Shown piece by piece: positions 34,984 to 47,253 of a stretch of DNA of 64,000 bases. Positions within the stretch are counted from its first letter, which is position 1. Each line of letters begins with the position of its first letter. The stretch lies in the NCBI GenBank assembly GCA_008802785.1, contig VUYT01000013.1, forward strand, positions 310,001 through 374,000, given 5' to 3'. The translations under genes and the position numbers were made by a program. A model generated the notes under the pieces. It had not been told where the DNA came from. It searched no databases and saw nothing but the letters and a program-made list of their open reading frames with translations. Origin of the DNA: Symmetrospora coprosmae. Taxonomy: Eukaryota; Basidiomycota; Cystobasidiomycetes; Symmetrosporaceae.

Positions 34984-37900
34984 CTACCCAAAGGTCTGCG
35001 ACGTCCTCGACATCTTCTTGAACTTGGACAAACGCCATTCGTCCTGGTCTTTAGCGAATCTATCGAAGAGCGGCTGGATCCTCTCTTCTCGCTTGCGCTT
35101 GGAGATGCGTGCCGCATCCGCAACCTTGAAGAATTGTGGCGCTACCTCGGTTAGCCACCTTGGCTCGATGACGGTGACTGCATTGCAAGTACGATGCTCA
35201 GCGCCACTACAGTGTAGTGAAGCCTAAGCTAGGACGGTCCATGCTCACCATTCCGACAGTACTCTCTCGTTGTCATTAGCAAGTCGTGGTACACGATCCA
35301 TTCCGGGGCTCGGTTGAATAGCGCAGACGAGGCTGAAGGGAAGCGTGTCAGCTCTCGGTCCAATCCTCAGGACGACACAGCGCTCGAGAAGGTGACTCAC
35401 GATGTAAAAAGACTGGCGTCCCTTCGACAAGCGTCTTGTAACCCTCCTGCGGATCCTTCTTTGCGGCGTGACGGAAGTATCCGGAGCAGATGGCTCTCCG
35501 GATCCGGTTGTAGTTGTTACCGCAAGAGATGATGTCATTCTTGTACCGATCCATAATGCCGAGCAGCTGTTTCCGGACGTCTTGCGCGTGGGCGAGCGAC
35601 CGGCCGTGAATGAAGTTGTCTACTGTCCACGGCTTCGAGAACTTGGATGCCTTCCAGCCGTTGTAGACCGTGAGCAGGGTGAGGTGATCACCCTCTGGCT
35701 GGTGGAATTTGGCCTTCTTCGCGTCGGCCTGCGCCTGCTTATCCTTTGGCCTGTAGAAGATGTTCTCGGCGGAAAGCATGCACACAATTGTAAGAATCTC
35801 CTCCGAGCATCCGAGATCGCACGATGCGATGAGCATCTTCGCCATGGCTGGGTCCATTGGGAAGTCGGCCATTTTCCTCCCGAGTCGGGTCAGGAGGCCT
35901 TCGTCATCCAGAGCCGACAAGGCGTAGAGGTTCTCCAGAGCCGTTACCATTGTCTGCTGCGGCGGGGCATCCATAAAGTCGAAGTTAATAAGATCGTTGA
36001 TGCCCATCGCTTTGAGCGTGAGAATAGTAGACGCCAGATTCTGTCGCTGGATCTCCGGCACTGGATTTGGCAGCATCTCGTTCTGGAATGCTGCCTCGGT
36101 GAAGAGCCGATAGCACTTGCCGGGCCCGGTTCGTCCTGCTCGGCCGGATCGCTGTCGGGCCTGTGCCTGCGAGATCGGAGTCAGGATGAGCTGGTCCATC
36201 CCGGTTCGCGGGTCGTATGCATTCTGCTTCGAAAAGCCCGGGTCCTGTAGATAGCGTGTGTCAGCTTGCGGAGGAGGTGAATTGGGAGAGCGCGGTCTGC
36301 AACTCACCACGACGTAGTAGATACCATCGATGGTCAACGATGTCTCTGCGATGTTGGTGGCCAGGATACACTTTCGCGCTCCCGGTGGTGTAGGCTCGAA
36401 GATGCGGGACTGCATCTCTGAAGGCAGCGAAGAGTAGACAGGAAGAACGATGAGTTCTGGCACCTGCGGTCCCAATGCCTTCATGCGCTCGTAGAGGATT
36501 TCTGCCGATGTGTCAATCTCCTCTGCACCCGTCAAAAAGACGAGAATGTCGCCTTCGGGTTCGGCCAGATGGATCTGCATAACGGTGATGAGGGCTGCAT
36601 CGAGGTAGTCGGACTCTGGCTCTTTGGTGTAGAGAATCTCGACGGGGTGCATTCGACCGGGGATTGTGAAGATGGGGGCGTTGAAGAAGTATGTCGAAAA
36701 CTTCTCTGCATCTAGCGTGGCGGACGTGACTATGATCTTGAGATCCGGACGCCGCTTGCATGCTTTCTTCAAGAGGGCGAAGAGGACGTCCGTGGCGATG
36801 GTGCGCTCGTGCGCCTCGTCCAGCATGATGACACTATAAGCCGACATGTCTGGGTCGATGAGCGCCTCTCGCTGCAACATGCCGTCCGTCATGTATTTGA
36901 TCTTTGTTTCGGGCGAGGAGCAGTCCTCGAACCGGATCGTGTACCCGACTTCTGCGCCCAGCCGGCATCCCACTTCCTCGGCAACACGCTTGGCCACGGA
37001 CATGGCTGCCACACGACGCGGCTGCGTGCACCCAATCTTCAGTCGGTCGGCGAAGCCTTCTTCGGCCAGGTACTGCGTCATCTGCGTCGTCTTGCCTGAT
37101 CCCGTGTCGCCAACGACGACTAGAATCTGGTTGTCGTGTACGGCATCGATGAGCTGCTGTCGGAATTTGAAGACGGGTAGCCCTTCCCTTTGCTCCTTCA
37201 TGGGCAGGCTCGTCTGCTTGCCCATCCGGATGTTGGCTTTTCCAAACGTCTCCTTCTTCCATGCAGGCTGCTCCTCCGCCATCCTGCCCATCGCACTGCC
37301 TCGTGCATCTTGCGCAAACTGCCGGTCGGTCCGTTTGGCGAGCGGGTCCTGCCATGCCGATGACAGATCCTGTGCTTCGGCGTCCGCTGCGTCCTGCGCC
37401 TCCTGCTGTCGCAGTTCCCTCCTCTCCTTTGCGAGCGTGGCGCCCTGCAGCGCAGCCCTGTTGAGCGTCCCGTCAGGCGCTTTAATGATCTTGACTGGAC
37501 TGAGGTCGAGCAGCTTGCGCGACTGGCCAGCCAAGAACGGGGCATCGTCCTCACGGACCTCGATGTCCAGCTCCTCGTCCTCCTGCGTGTTGTTGGGATT
37601 GGTGAAGTCGGCATTGGCGTTGTGGTCGTGCAGATCTGGGTAGTCCGCAGCAGAGACTGCGCCTGAAGCAATGAGCTGCTTGATCTCCCACCGCTCCGGC
37701 GACGTGAGACGCTTGGCCGAGCGCTTGCCGTCGTCTGCGAAGCTCCTCATCTTCTTCGGCGGTTCTGGCGCATCGAAGCCGCCCATGCCTCGCTTGCCGA
37801 GTGGCGCATTGTTGCCGCCCGTCGCGTTGGCCAGCTGCTGCTCGGCGATCTCCTGCTCCGACATGACGCGCAAGTGCGGCGAGAGGTCGCGACCCGTCGT

Positions 37901-38833
37901 CTGGTCGACATCTTTCATGGACAAGCTGATGCGGTTGCCCGTGATGCTCATGACTTTGACTTTGACCGACTCTCCCTTTGCCACAGCATCTGATGGGTGG
38001 TTCAGACGGGCTCCCTGCTGGATGGAGCCGATGTGCACCATCCCTTCGTGTCGGCCCATGAGGCCTTCGAGCTGCACGAATGCGCCAAAGTCTCGCATGT
38101 TTGTGACTTTGCCGTCGTAGATTTTGTACTGGACAGGCTTGTCGTCTGGCCGTGGGCGCGCGCCACCACCGCTTCCGCCTCCCACATCTCTTCCGTTGCG
38201 CCCGAGTCGAGGAGGACTGACGTCCACTCTCCGGCTGCTCCTTCCGCGGTCGTAGTCATCCCTGCCGTTGTCCCGGGAGCGATCGCCTCGGTCACCCCAG
38301 CCATTGCCTCGAGATGATCCAGCCGCATCCTCCGCCACGGACTTGCGCTTCTCTCCGATGGAGTCGAGTTGGCTCATGAGATCGTCCACGCCTTTTGCGA
38401 CTGGGTTCTTTTCCTTCTCCCTGCGTTCTTCCTCGATGAGGTCGTCGATACTCTTCCACCGGTTTCCGTCCGGCAGCGACAGGACGTTGGCCTTTTCCTT
38501 TGCAGACTTGGCAGCAGCAGCGGCGGCAGTACCATTGACTCCCCCTGCGGTGCCTGAAGCAGCCCTCTTTCCCTTGTACTTTGGGTGCATGGCGTTGATG
38601 AGGCGGTCGAGGTTGACCATGAGCGAGTCCGAGAACTGCTCCCCTCCGACCTCCTTGAGCTTGCCCTTGAACTCGCTGGCGTCCTTGCTCTCCTCGTGCA
38701 TTGCGACGATGAACTCTGCGAGCGTCTTGTCGCCCATCTCATCCCCAATGTGGTTCTGCAGCTCCTGGACGAGCGAGTTCGTCATGGAGAGGAACTCGAG
38801 CTGGTCGAGCGGGTTGGCAGCCGTCGACGCCAT
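34984..38833 (-). CDS. PRP22: pre-mRNA splicing DEAH helicase PRP22 (DHX8)
   Basis: DEAH-box ATPase that releases spliced mRNA from the spliceosome. Exons 38833-36308, 36244-35401, 35332-35249 and 35177-34984 give 1215 residues. An N-terminal helical domain leads to an Arg/Asp-rich linker, an S1 RNA-binding domain ([20 protein letters not shown], about residue 234), the P-loop [10 protein letters not shown] (about 574), DEAH (about 671), SAT and [12 protein letters not shown], then the OB-fold and a C-terminal WRLSKFKK tail. The S1 domain separates PRP22 from PRP2, PRP16 and PRP43. Intron 1 (36245-36307) is 63 nt, a multiple of three and without a stop; splicing gives YYVV|DPGFSKQ as in the family. 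Confidence 0.96.
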
Positions 38834-39233
38834 GCCGGGCTGCTCGCGTCTCGCGGTGGGCGGTTGATCTACGCTGTGGCACCGTCACACACTCCCTACT
38901 CCCTCTTGCCTTTCTCCTGCTATGCTGTGATGAACCTGTAGGCAGGACGGTCAGCGGTCCTCATGAGGGAGACTTGCGAAATCCGCCGACCTGGCTGATG
39001 CCCGGATGGGAGAGGAAGGGCAACGAGCCGGCTTCCTATACAGCACACAACAGCAGAGACAGCAGCAGTGAAGTCGTAGCAGGGAAGCGCAAAGCAGCAA
39101 GAACAGACAAATGTTAATGGCAACGGCGTGTATGTATTGTCGATGCAAGTTGGTGGTACAGCCGTATGTGCGATCCCATTGCCACCTGGTCGACCATCCT
39201 CCAGCGCGACCTCACTGGCAGCTCTGACACGTT
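38834..39233. other. intergenic, PRP22 upstream region
   Basis: About 400 nt between the PRP22 start and the TMEM14-like stop, both on the minus strand. No coding signal seen. Confidence 0.45.
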
Positions 39234-39785
39234 TCAGTAGCCGACGACGGAGCGATACGCCTTGTTCGCGTAGTAACCTCCTGCGAGCAGACCGAGGGAC
39301 GACAGTCCCAGCGGGATGGGGAGGAGCTTGAGCGCTCTCCGGGCGCTTCCGGCGACCAGCAGCGTCGAGGCGGCTTTTCGGGATGGCCAGGGCAGGGCAG
39401 GGTCAGCTCTTATTACAGCAGCCGACCAGACAGACACCCACCAAGTGAAGACGCGAATCCCTTGTCGTTGTTCTGCGAGATGAGGTAGGCCTGGTGTTCG
39501 GTGGACATGTACAAGGTTGGCCGTCAGCGGAGAAGACCCATCGAGCCTGCAATGCACGACGAGCGAAAGCAGCGCACTCCGTTGCCGTAGAGAGCCGATA
39601 CGGCCAGGCCGCCAACGAGGGAAGGGATGGATCTCTTCCTGAGGAAACCCAGGACTCCCCCAGCTCCAGTGAGTCCGGCCATTGTCCAGGAGGCGTGGTC
39701 GGCCTGCGAGCGGAGAAGCGCGCTCGCTGCATCAGGATCAACACTGCTGAGCTCACATCTGACAGTACGTCGGCAGACTCGCCAT
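39234..39785 (-). CDS. TMEM14 family small membrane protein
   Basis: Relative of TMEM14 proteins (yeast YJR085C); animal members are linked to mitochondrial heme synthesis. The conserved part is certain: ADHASWTMAGLTGAGGVLGF, KRSIPSLVGGLAVSALYG, AYLISQNNDKGF, ASTLLVAGSARR and LSSLGLLAGGYYANKAY, in exons ending at 39578, then 39490-39442 and 39373-39234. The N-terminus is uncertain. A phase-closing model starts at 39785 (MASLPTYCQI), with a very short 34-nt intron (39723-39756), giving 120 residues. A start at the internal Met at 39682 would give 97. Gly-rich helices with small residues fit three or four membrane passes. Confidence 0.8.
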
Positions 39786-40020
39786 GGTGTATGCGTAGCT
39801 TGTGGTAGTTGGACGATGGCGAGAAGCTCTTCTCGGTCGGGAGGGAGAAAGGTCGCGCCTGGGCGTTGGGCGGCGGCAGGAAAACGTGACCAGACGGAGC
39901 TGCAGCGGCTCCCCCTCCGTCTGGCCTGCATCACCGCATTCATCAGCGCCATGAAGACGCTGCAGCCCAGCGCATAGCAGGATACACTCATTGGCGTCGC
40001 GCTCACCTCCTCCGAGAACC

Positions 40021-43000
40021 ATGCTCGTCGAGGGCTCGGCCAGCGTCACGTCCCATTGCAGGACCAGCTTCCCTTCAGGCGTGTCGGTCTCTGCCGACGG
40101 CCAGATCCTCGTCCTCACTCACTCGTACCTGCACATTGTGGTGCGCCGCTCGCCCGCACTTCGCGTCCCACGCTGCCTGCCTGCGTCACGCACCCTGACC
40201 GTGTGCGGTACTACCGCTTGCAGACACCCGCGCTCGGCCTCTCTGTCCGAGCCGACGGATCAGCCCTCTCTGGCCTGCCAGGCAACAAGACTGCAGATCA
40301 ATGGAGCGCAGACAAGCTCGAGAATCTCTTTGGCAGCAGCGAGTGCAAGGGACTGCCTGTCTACAAGAATATCATCGAGGTCGCCAACCGGAACATCGAA
40401 TGGGAGGACTACTCTAATGGTGAGCGAGCGAGAAGGAGCAACGCGTGGGTTCGTGGCCGTACACGTCGCGTAAGCTGACTGTGCTGCTGCCGGGCACGCT
40501 GTACCAGATCCTCGCTCGACGGTGCCAGGAGGACTGGACAATGGCTGGCATATGGCAACCTGGAGTCCAAGCGGCTTGACGGAACTCGGAGGGTGAGCTC
40601 CATCCATGTGCTTGCATGCTGGGGGACTGTACAGTCGGACTTATCTTGCGTCTCATTACACGAAGATGCTTTGTTGCAGCCCTGAACGTGAACCGCGAGG
40701 TGTACGTCTTCGCCCCTGGTCAAGATCCGATAAAGGCGACATGGTCACCCGTCAGTTCGCAGTAGCGCTCAAGAGTGCTGACGGACGTGCATCGCCTGTG
40801 CTGATCTAATTCTGTTCTTTCGCAGATGTTCGACATCACTACCTCCGCCCTTAATGCTCTACTCGATGAAGAGCCTGAGATCCTTTCCATCCTGCCACGC
40901 GGCATGACCGAAGCTCAACGGAGCACGAAGGATCACTTCGTGCATCGGATACAGGCAACATGTGAGCTGCAGACGGATGAGAGACGCTTCTACCGAGTCG
41001 AGCAGCTCATGCGGGACCCTCACCCTGTCAGCTCTGGCCTGGTCGCCCGCGGCACCCTCTCATGCAACTAGAGACGATAGCTTGCTCGCAGTGGCGCACA
41101 GGAATGGCGATGTCACATTCTGGCGGTGGGTGACTGACCAGACTGTGAGACAAGCGCGTAACGGCTAATGAGTGCAATTCGGCAGATACGACGGCCGCTC
41201 CGGGATGACCTTCGTCTGTCGAGAGCCAATAGCGGACAAGGGCTGTCTCGTGATGGCATGGAACCAATGGAGCTCAGAGACAGAGACAGATGCAGCGGAC
41301 GGAAAAGGTCAGACGCTCTCAGCAAGGCAAGATCGCGGGAGTCAGAGCTAACACATCACCCGATGCAGTTACCCAGTCTATACAGCTTGCGTTGGGTGGA
41401 CCATGGGGACACATCAAGCTGCTTCTCATCACAGTCGCACACGACGGTTCCATCAATGTCGACGTCGAGCGCTCCATGCTCTCGAGTGCCAAAACCACTA
41501 CGGCCCTGAGATGGATAAGCCCAAGCCAGCTCGCTGTCGGCAGAGTCGGCGAGGTCGTGCTCTGGACACCCTCATCGTCCCGCAATCTGCAGATACCCAT
41601 CGAGACCTTCAACGGCTGGACGAGCATCGCCAACCCTCTCGACATCTGGGCGGTGGACCGGACAGACCAGCTCGTGGTCGCCCTCGCAGACGGCACGTTC
41701 CGCACCATCTCGAACCCATGGACCACGCCCATGGTAGATCCGCTCCACAGCGATGAAACGTCAGATAATCCGACGAGTCTACAGCTGTGCGAGCAGGTTC
41801 GCAAGAGCTTCCTCGCCGTCGAGCGCGCATCCGTCAAGCTCAAGTCGACAGGGACCATCACTGCCGGTGCAGCCATGATCGTCTCTGGGTGCGTCGCCCT
41901 CGACAGCAGCGGGACGTTCTTCATGGCGTACGAGCGGCACAATCTCGACGCTCGCGTCTATTCCATGGCCACACTGCACAAGAGCGCCCTGCTCTTCGGC
42001 AGGATGTTCGAGTCTGATGGTCCAGACGTCGAGTTGCTGTTGAGCAATGTGCGGGCTGTCTTGACTAATCCCGAGCCAGGTGAGCACGCTGGCATCTTGC
42101 CCCGTTGGCCGGCGATCTATGCTGACAACCGTCCATCATTGTGTCAGGCGTCCCATACTCTTCGGCGCGCACCCTCTTCCCCATCTTCCTCGGCCTCCGG
42201 CACTTTCACAAGAACCGAGAGATGGCCGCGCGCTTGCTTGACATTCTCACGACCTCAATCGATCTCAGCTATGCGCCGCCCGCTTCATTGCAGAGATCTG
42301 ACGACTACACGGCATTCCTTCTTTCCGACCAGAAGCTCCATGCCATTCGTCTAGCTGGGCTCATCGCCAGGTACTGTCTGAAGTATATCGCGCCCAGTGG
42401 AGAGCGCGCAGCAGCAAGGGAAGTAGCAGAGAAGATCACATCGCGCATCTGCCTCTTGGTCTTCACTGCGCTCTGCCGGACGCTAGATCTACACGGAACG
42501 AGTAAGCGCGCGTGCTTTACGGATGCGCCTGCGAGCCGCAACGCTAAGATGCGCATCACAGTATCAAACTTCCTCTACTCGCGCTTCCAGCAGATCATCA
42601 CCTCGTTGAGCGAGGCGCAGGGCGAGAACGAGCGGATGGATCTCGATGTGCCACAGACTGAGCGACCGGCGGAAGTGTTCACGACTGAGCTGGACCAGCT
42701 AGACCGCTGCGCCGCCTGCTCTGAGGTGATCGGTTTTGACCGGCTGGGGAAGGCGACCTGTCGGAATGGGCACGAGTGGCGTGAGTCCTGCTCGCAGTAG
42801 ATTTACGTAGCACAGAGCGACTGACCTGTTTCGCACGTAGTCCGCTGCAGTATCACCCTCGCTGTCCTCTCGACGGCAGCAGCGCGTACGTGCACCGTGT
42901 GCAGCCGGAAATCCCGCGTGCCTGCGGTGCACGCTTTCGCAGTCGACGAGGCGGAGACGGCGGCGCAGGTCCTGCTGAAGATGGCACGGTCATGCCTCTT

Positions 43001-43031
43001 CTGTGGCGGACGATGGTCGATGGGATACTAG
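40021..43031 (+). CDS. sfc9: TFIIIC 90-kDa subunit (Sfc9/GTF3C4 type)
   Basis: Predicted subunit of transcription factor IIIC, which binds tRNA gene promoters and recruits TFIIIB. Ten exons (40021-40140, 40224-40419, 40508-40592, 40666-40750, 40826-40961, 41032-41125, 41186-41307, 41369-42079, 42148-42780, 42841-43031) give 790 residues. The N-terminal half is a WD-like propeller with typical strands: GVSVSADGQILVL, HMATWSPSGLTELGG, CFVAALNVNREVYVFAPG, SLAWSP and LLAVAHRNGDVTFWRYDGR. The C-terminus has a zinc finger with CAACSEVI, CRNGHEW|LRCSITL and CTVCSRK, then CLFCGGRWSMGY, as in zf-TFIIIC. Most junctions are supported because they rebuild these motifs. It is a second Pol III gene in this window after RPC53. 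Confidence 0.87.
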
Positions 43032-43178
43032 CTCGGGGAGACGTGCTTCTCCCGCTCGTGTTGTTGCCTGCATGGAATTACGTATTGCCGAAAGACCGGC
43101 TGCTCGTGCTCGTGCTCCTCCCCGACGCACTCGCGCGCCCTCCCCTTCACGGGATTTGTTCGACGATACCTGTCTGCT

Positions 43179-45123
43179 CTAGCTATTCTCTGCTACGGAC
43201 GCAGAGACGGCGACTCTCCTTCGGGCGTTCACGCCGTGACGCGGCCTGTGAGCTCGAAGCTCAGTGACAATTCGATGGCCCTGTCCCGACAGACTTTGGA
43301 AAGTTCTCTTTTCCATCTGCTGCATGACGCTTTTCGGAATTACATCCTTCCTGCAAGGCACAGACCCTCCGAAGTTTTGCAGCGCAGGGAATCGCCCTGC
43401 CGTGATGGCCCGGGCAATGTACCTTACGAGATGTGGAACATCTACATCTCCCGACGGTGCGTCAAGGTTGATCGCCGTCAGGTTCCGAATACTCCGTATG
43501 GTCCCGAGGAAGGCTTCGGCTTGTTCAGCTGGCGACAGCATCGCCACCGACAAAACCGGCACGCTCTCCTCCGGCTTTGAGCATATCAGATCGAGATAGT
43601 CCAGATTGTCCAGATCCAGACTCGTAGACGGCATCCTGCGTTGGTCTGATCTGCGGCTCCGGAAGTCTACCGTGAGACCATAACAGAGGTGGTGTCGCAT
43701 GCGGTGCAGATACACTAGATAGTCTCCTGGCACATCGGAGCCAATCATGATGCTGGGAAGTCTGAGCTCGATGCTTCTCTCAAGGCAGAGATCGCTGATG
43801 GTGCGTAACCTGTCCAGCTGCGGTGCATCCGATTCCCGTACGATCTCTATAGCCGCGATAGTCACGCTTTGGAGTTCGGGAAAGCGCTGCGGATGTTCCA
43901 GCAAACGGGCAACACCAATTGCGCCCATACCCTCCCAGGCACTCAATGAGCGCACCCGCGGTCCTTCGAAATCATCGATTTCACCAAGGGGCGTGTCGAA
44001 GATGTCCAAGTGCTGCAGTCGTGGCAGCAGACCGAAGCGAGGCATAGCACGGGTATAGAGCTGCAAGGCCAGTGTTTCCAGGGTTCTCGAGCATGCCTTG
44101 ATGACGACCGTGATGTATGCTCGAAGCCGGAAGATGGGTTAGCTGATCTAGAACAACTGTGCACAGCATAAACGAGACTTACCATCGACATCGGCTTGAG
44201 TACAGTTGGATCGCCTAACGCTAGTATGGCGCAAGGAGTCGCTGCTGACGCAGGCCTCGAAGAAGGTGTCCCATCGAGCGCTGCCAGCTGCCATCGGTAC
44301 CCCCGTACTGATCTTGAGCGTTTTGAGAGGCATCTTCCGACTGATGAGCGGCAGAGATATAAGAGGAGCGTCCGGGAAGCACAAGTCGAGAGCCTTGATG
44401 GAGCCTGGACCAAGCGTTGTCAGAATACTCGACAGGAGCTTGGAGAATTGGGCGTAACGTTCAGCTAATTCGGATTCGCTGATATGACTTTCAGAGGTGA
44501 AGGTGAGCTCCAGAGAGTACTGTGGTTGTTGTCCGGCTATCCTTCGTAGGAAAGCCCAAACGGGCGCGGAGAGGTCGAACTCGTTGCGACCGTCGACTTC
44601 CAGCCAGATTTCGAGAGTGTGAAGTTTCGGGAGGCGATCCATGAGCGCCAGAACGTAGCGCGCGTATAGTTGTGCTTCGCTACACAAGGCATCATCGTCT
44701 GCGATGCAGCCATGGTGGAGGCAGAATACTCGGACCTGAGAGCATGTCGCGTCACTCAGATTCTCGAAAATTTCGCGGATCTCTTCAATGGACATCGGCT
44801 CCAGTGACTCTGGGACGATATTGAGCTTCCGAAAGGCGTGAGCGGTCTGTTCGCAAAGGCACACGCAGAGCGAAGGTTGATCTTAGCGCGCTGGCGAGGC
44901 GCCAGTATGACAGAAACAAACGCACAGCCATCTCGAAGAGGGGATGCTGGACCCCTGCGGCCAGGCGGATATTGGCGAGGACAGTCCTGCTGGAAAAAGA
45001 CAGCAAGTGCCTCTGCACTTCTGGGGACAGTCTGTTGAAATGATGGGCTGCGGCAGATCGACCGGTCAGACCAAGCAGTCGGTCAGCGGTATTTTGGAAG
45101 ACAGATTGTGCTAATGAGCGCAC
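43179..45123 (-). CDS. F-box/LRR-like protein, uncharacterised
   Basis: A 613-residue protein from exons 45123-44922, 44881-44183 and 44119-43179. The N-terminus HFNRLSPEVQRHLLSFSSR resembles an F-box. Further on are leucine-rich blocks with weak repeats (LPKLHTLEIWLEV, LPRLQHLDIFDTPL, FPELQSVTIAAIEI, LDLDNLDYLDLI). F-box proteins recruit substrates to SCF ubiquitin ligases; here the substrate is unknown. Intron 1 is short (40 nt, donor GTTTGT) and is the least certain junction, but it is needed to reach CVCLCEQTAHAFRKLN. Intron 2 (GTAAGT) is clear. It is divergent from TRIP4 with only 170 nt between the starts. Confidence 0.6.
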
Positions 45124-45293
45124 CGAACATCATTTCTGACATTGTCGTATCGCTTCGGGGGCCTGTCGCTCCTCTTGAGAATAGATGTGATGCGTGCGAA
45201 GCAGAACCGCGAAGTCTGGCGGTCGCTCTCGGGTCCTCTCCGGATGGCAGCTGTCGACCACGCTTAGCCTGCTCTCAACACGCAGAGACCGGT

Positions 45294-46734
45294 ATGAACG
45301 TCTCAGAAGTCCGCAACCAGCTCTCGCTGTACCTGGGTCTCGGTCAGTCTTGGAAGCGAATGCCGCGTGGGCATCTCGGAGCTGACTCACGGACACACAT
45401 CCCCCTTCGACCTGCAGACGATGCCACCATCGACCAGCAGATCATCCCGCACCTGAACACACTGAAGTCTCGCGCCGACTTGCAAGACTACCTCACGGGC
45501 CTCCTCGGGAACGACACGGCTCAAGCGAGCTTCGTCCGCGCATACGCCGAGTCGCGCTTCGCAGCTACGGCTGCAGCACCGTTCGCACAGACAACTCGGA
45601 AAGCTGGCTCAACGAAGGAGGCTGCTCCCCCTGTCTCGCAAGTCCACTCGAAACTATCGCAGCCACAGCCACAGCAAAAGCGCCAGCAGCCTGCGCCGGC
45701 AACAGCTCAGCCTGCACGCCCTGTACCCAGCATATCGGCACACATCAACGCACATGCAGGAGCTGTCTCGGTGAACGTAGCTCCTCCAGCCACAACATCA
45801 GCCCCAAGAGGGCCAGGTCCTCTGCCGCCGCGTTCAGGTCCGCTGCAGACTCGGCCGCCGGAGAGTGTGTCCGATAGCGCCTCGGCAGCCCTCTTCAAGA
45901 TCGAGCGCAGTCTTCGTTATGCTCAAGGGAAAGGGAAAGCGGTGGCATGCTTTTGTCAAGGTAAGCGATGTCCTCAGCATGGGTCTGAACACATCTGACG
46001 TCCATCCCGCCGTTGCAGGCCAGCAACATCCTGTCTCGCCCATCGTTCCCCTGTGTCCTCGCTGCCTCCTCGTCATCTGCGACCTCAACGTACCCTACAC
46101 GTCCGACTGTCCGAGCTGCCAATCATCGCTTGCAACGGAAGCGACGCTAGCCGCGTATATCAGCGAGCTCGAGACCGAGCGCGACACCATCATCCGGACG
46201 GAAATCGAGCGGATACGATTCGAGTCCGATGAGAGAGAGCGTGAGCGTCGGGCCGTCCAGTTCCCGACGCTCGACGGGATGGGGCAGTACGCCAACACGC
46301 AAATCGTCACGTCGGCCATGGGCTATGCGAGCAAAGCTGGCGGCATCGATCATTACAAGCAGATCGACTCGGCCTACAAGGCGGCACAGGCCGAAGAGGC
46401 GGCTCAGAAAGAGCGCAGGGTGCTATCACTCGACTCGAAGACCAAGAAGGCCAAGGTGACGACCACCAAGGCAAAGCAGCCTACTGCCTCGGCGCCTTTG
46501 CCAAAGAAACAGCACCTTTCGGCGAAGGACCTCGATGATCCGAGGACACCGTACGTGGATGAGAATGATGACGGCTTCAGGAAGGAGGGTAAAGGGAAGG
46601 AGAGTCAGCAGAAGTCAGTGAGTCTAGCGTGGCCACCAGCAACTTCGAGATTGGCATACAAGGCGCGCTCGCAAGGAACGGCAGACATGGAGAATGATGA
46701 CGAGGATAGAGAAAGTATAGCGACAGAAAGCTAG
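45294..46734 (+). CDS. TRIP4: TRIP4/RQT4-like ASC-1 complex subunit
   Basis: Homologue of human TRIP4 (ASC-1) and yeast Rqt4, a subunit of the RQT complex that rescues collided ribosomes. Exons 45294-45342, 45418-45960 and 46019-46734 give 435 residues. The N-terminal helical domain is IDQQIIPHLNTLKSRADLQDYL; then comes a Pro/Gln-rich linker; then the C2HC5 zinc finger ACFCQ|GQQHPVSPIVPLCPRC, ICDLNVPYTSDCPSC, split by intron 2. A charged coiled coil (YISELETERDTIIRTEIERI) and an acidic tail follow. Intron 1 (45343-45417, 75 nt) has no stop, so unspliced translation would add 25 residues. An ATG at 45108 is in frame but upstream of this conserved start. Confidence 0.85.
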
Positions 46735-46783
46735 CAGAGAATATTCACAACAACGAATAGCAAGCGCAGCAGTCTGTCCAGCC

Positions 46784-47253
46784 TCAGAGTGATGTCACCG
46801 CTTTGCTGTCTAGAGGGAGTCCGGTGTTCGGATCTGCGCACCTTGCATTAGCTAGGTCCCAAGGTTGCGCAATAGTACATCGACTCACCTATGCCTGCTT
46901 TCCGCATTTGACGCTGTGCGAGCAAATACCGCGCCTCGTCGAAGGTGATATGTCGGCTGCGGGGATGTGAAGTGGGCGCCTCGTCAGCATGGCCGCTACG
47001 AGACTCGGGCAGGGCAGCTGGAGCGGACGCACCCATCCATCAACCGCCTGATCTCGGTGAGGGATTCTTCATCTAGTCCGCTCCTGGTGTCCCCTTCAAG
47101 GTTCCCGGAGAGGTCGAAGGTGGCAGTGTCGAAAGCGGTTGATGCGGCAGCAAAGGTGGAGAGCGGCTGGTACTGCCTGAAGTGCGCGGCCAAGCGACGA
47201 GGCACGTAAGGGCTATCTGCCAGGCGATGGCGGTATATCCAGGCGGCTGTCAT
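46784..47253 (-). CDS. small conserved fungal protein, possibly mitochondrial
   Basis: A 118-residue protein from exons 47253-47033, 46956-46889 and 46851-46784, phase-closed. The Arg-rich N-terminus (RHRLADSPYVPRRLAAHFRQ) could be a mitochondrial presequence. The C-terminal part, LDEESLTEIRRLMDG|RHITFDEARYLLAQRQMRKAGI|ANARCADPNTGLPLDSKAVTSL, has the look of small conserved fungal proteins that end in a DPKAVT-like motif. Function is not known to me. Intron 2 is only 37 nt. The 3' end is 49 nt from that of TRIP4 (convergent). Confidence 0.6.

Noticed and set aside
36846-37643. 265-codon plus-strand frame opposite PRP22
   Set aside because: Antisense of the conserved helicase core; no independent domain or start context.
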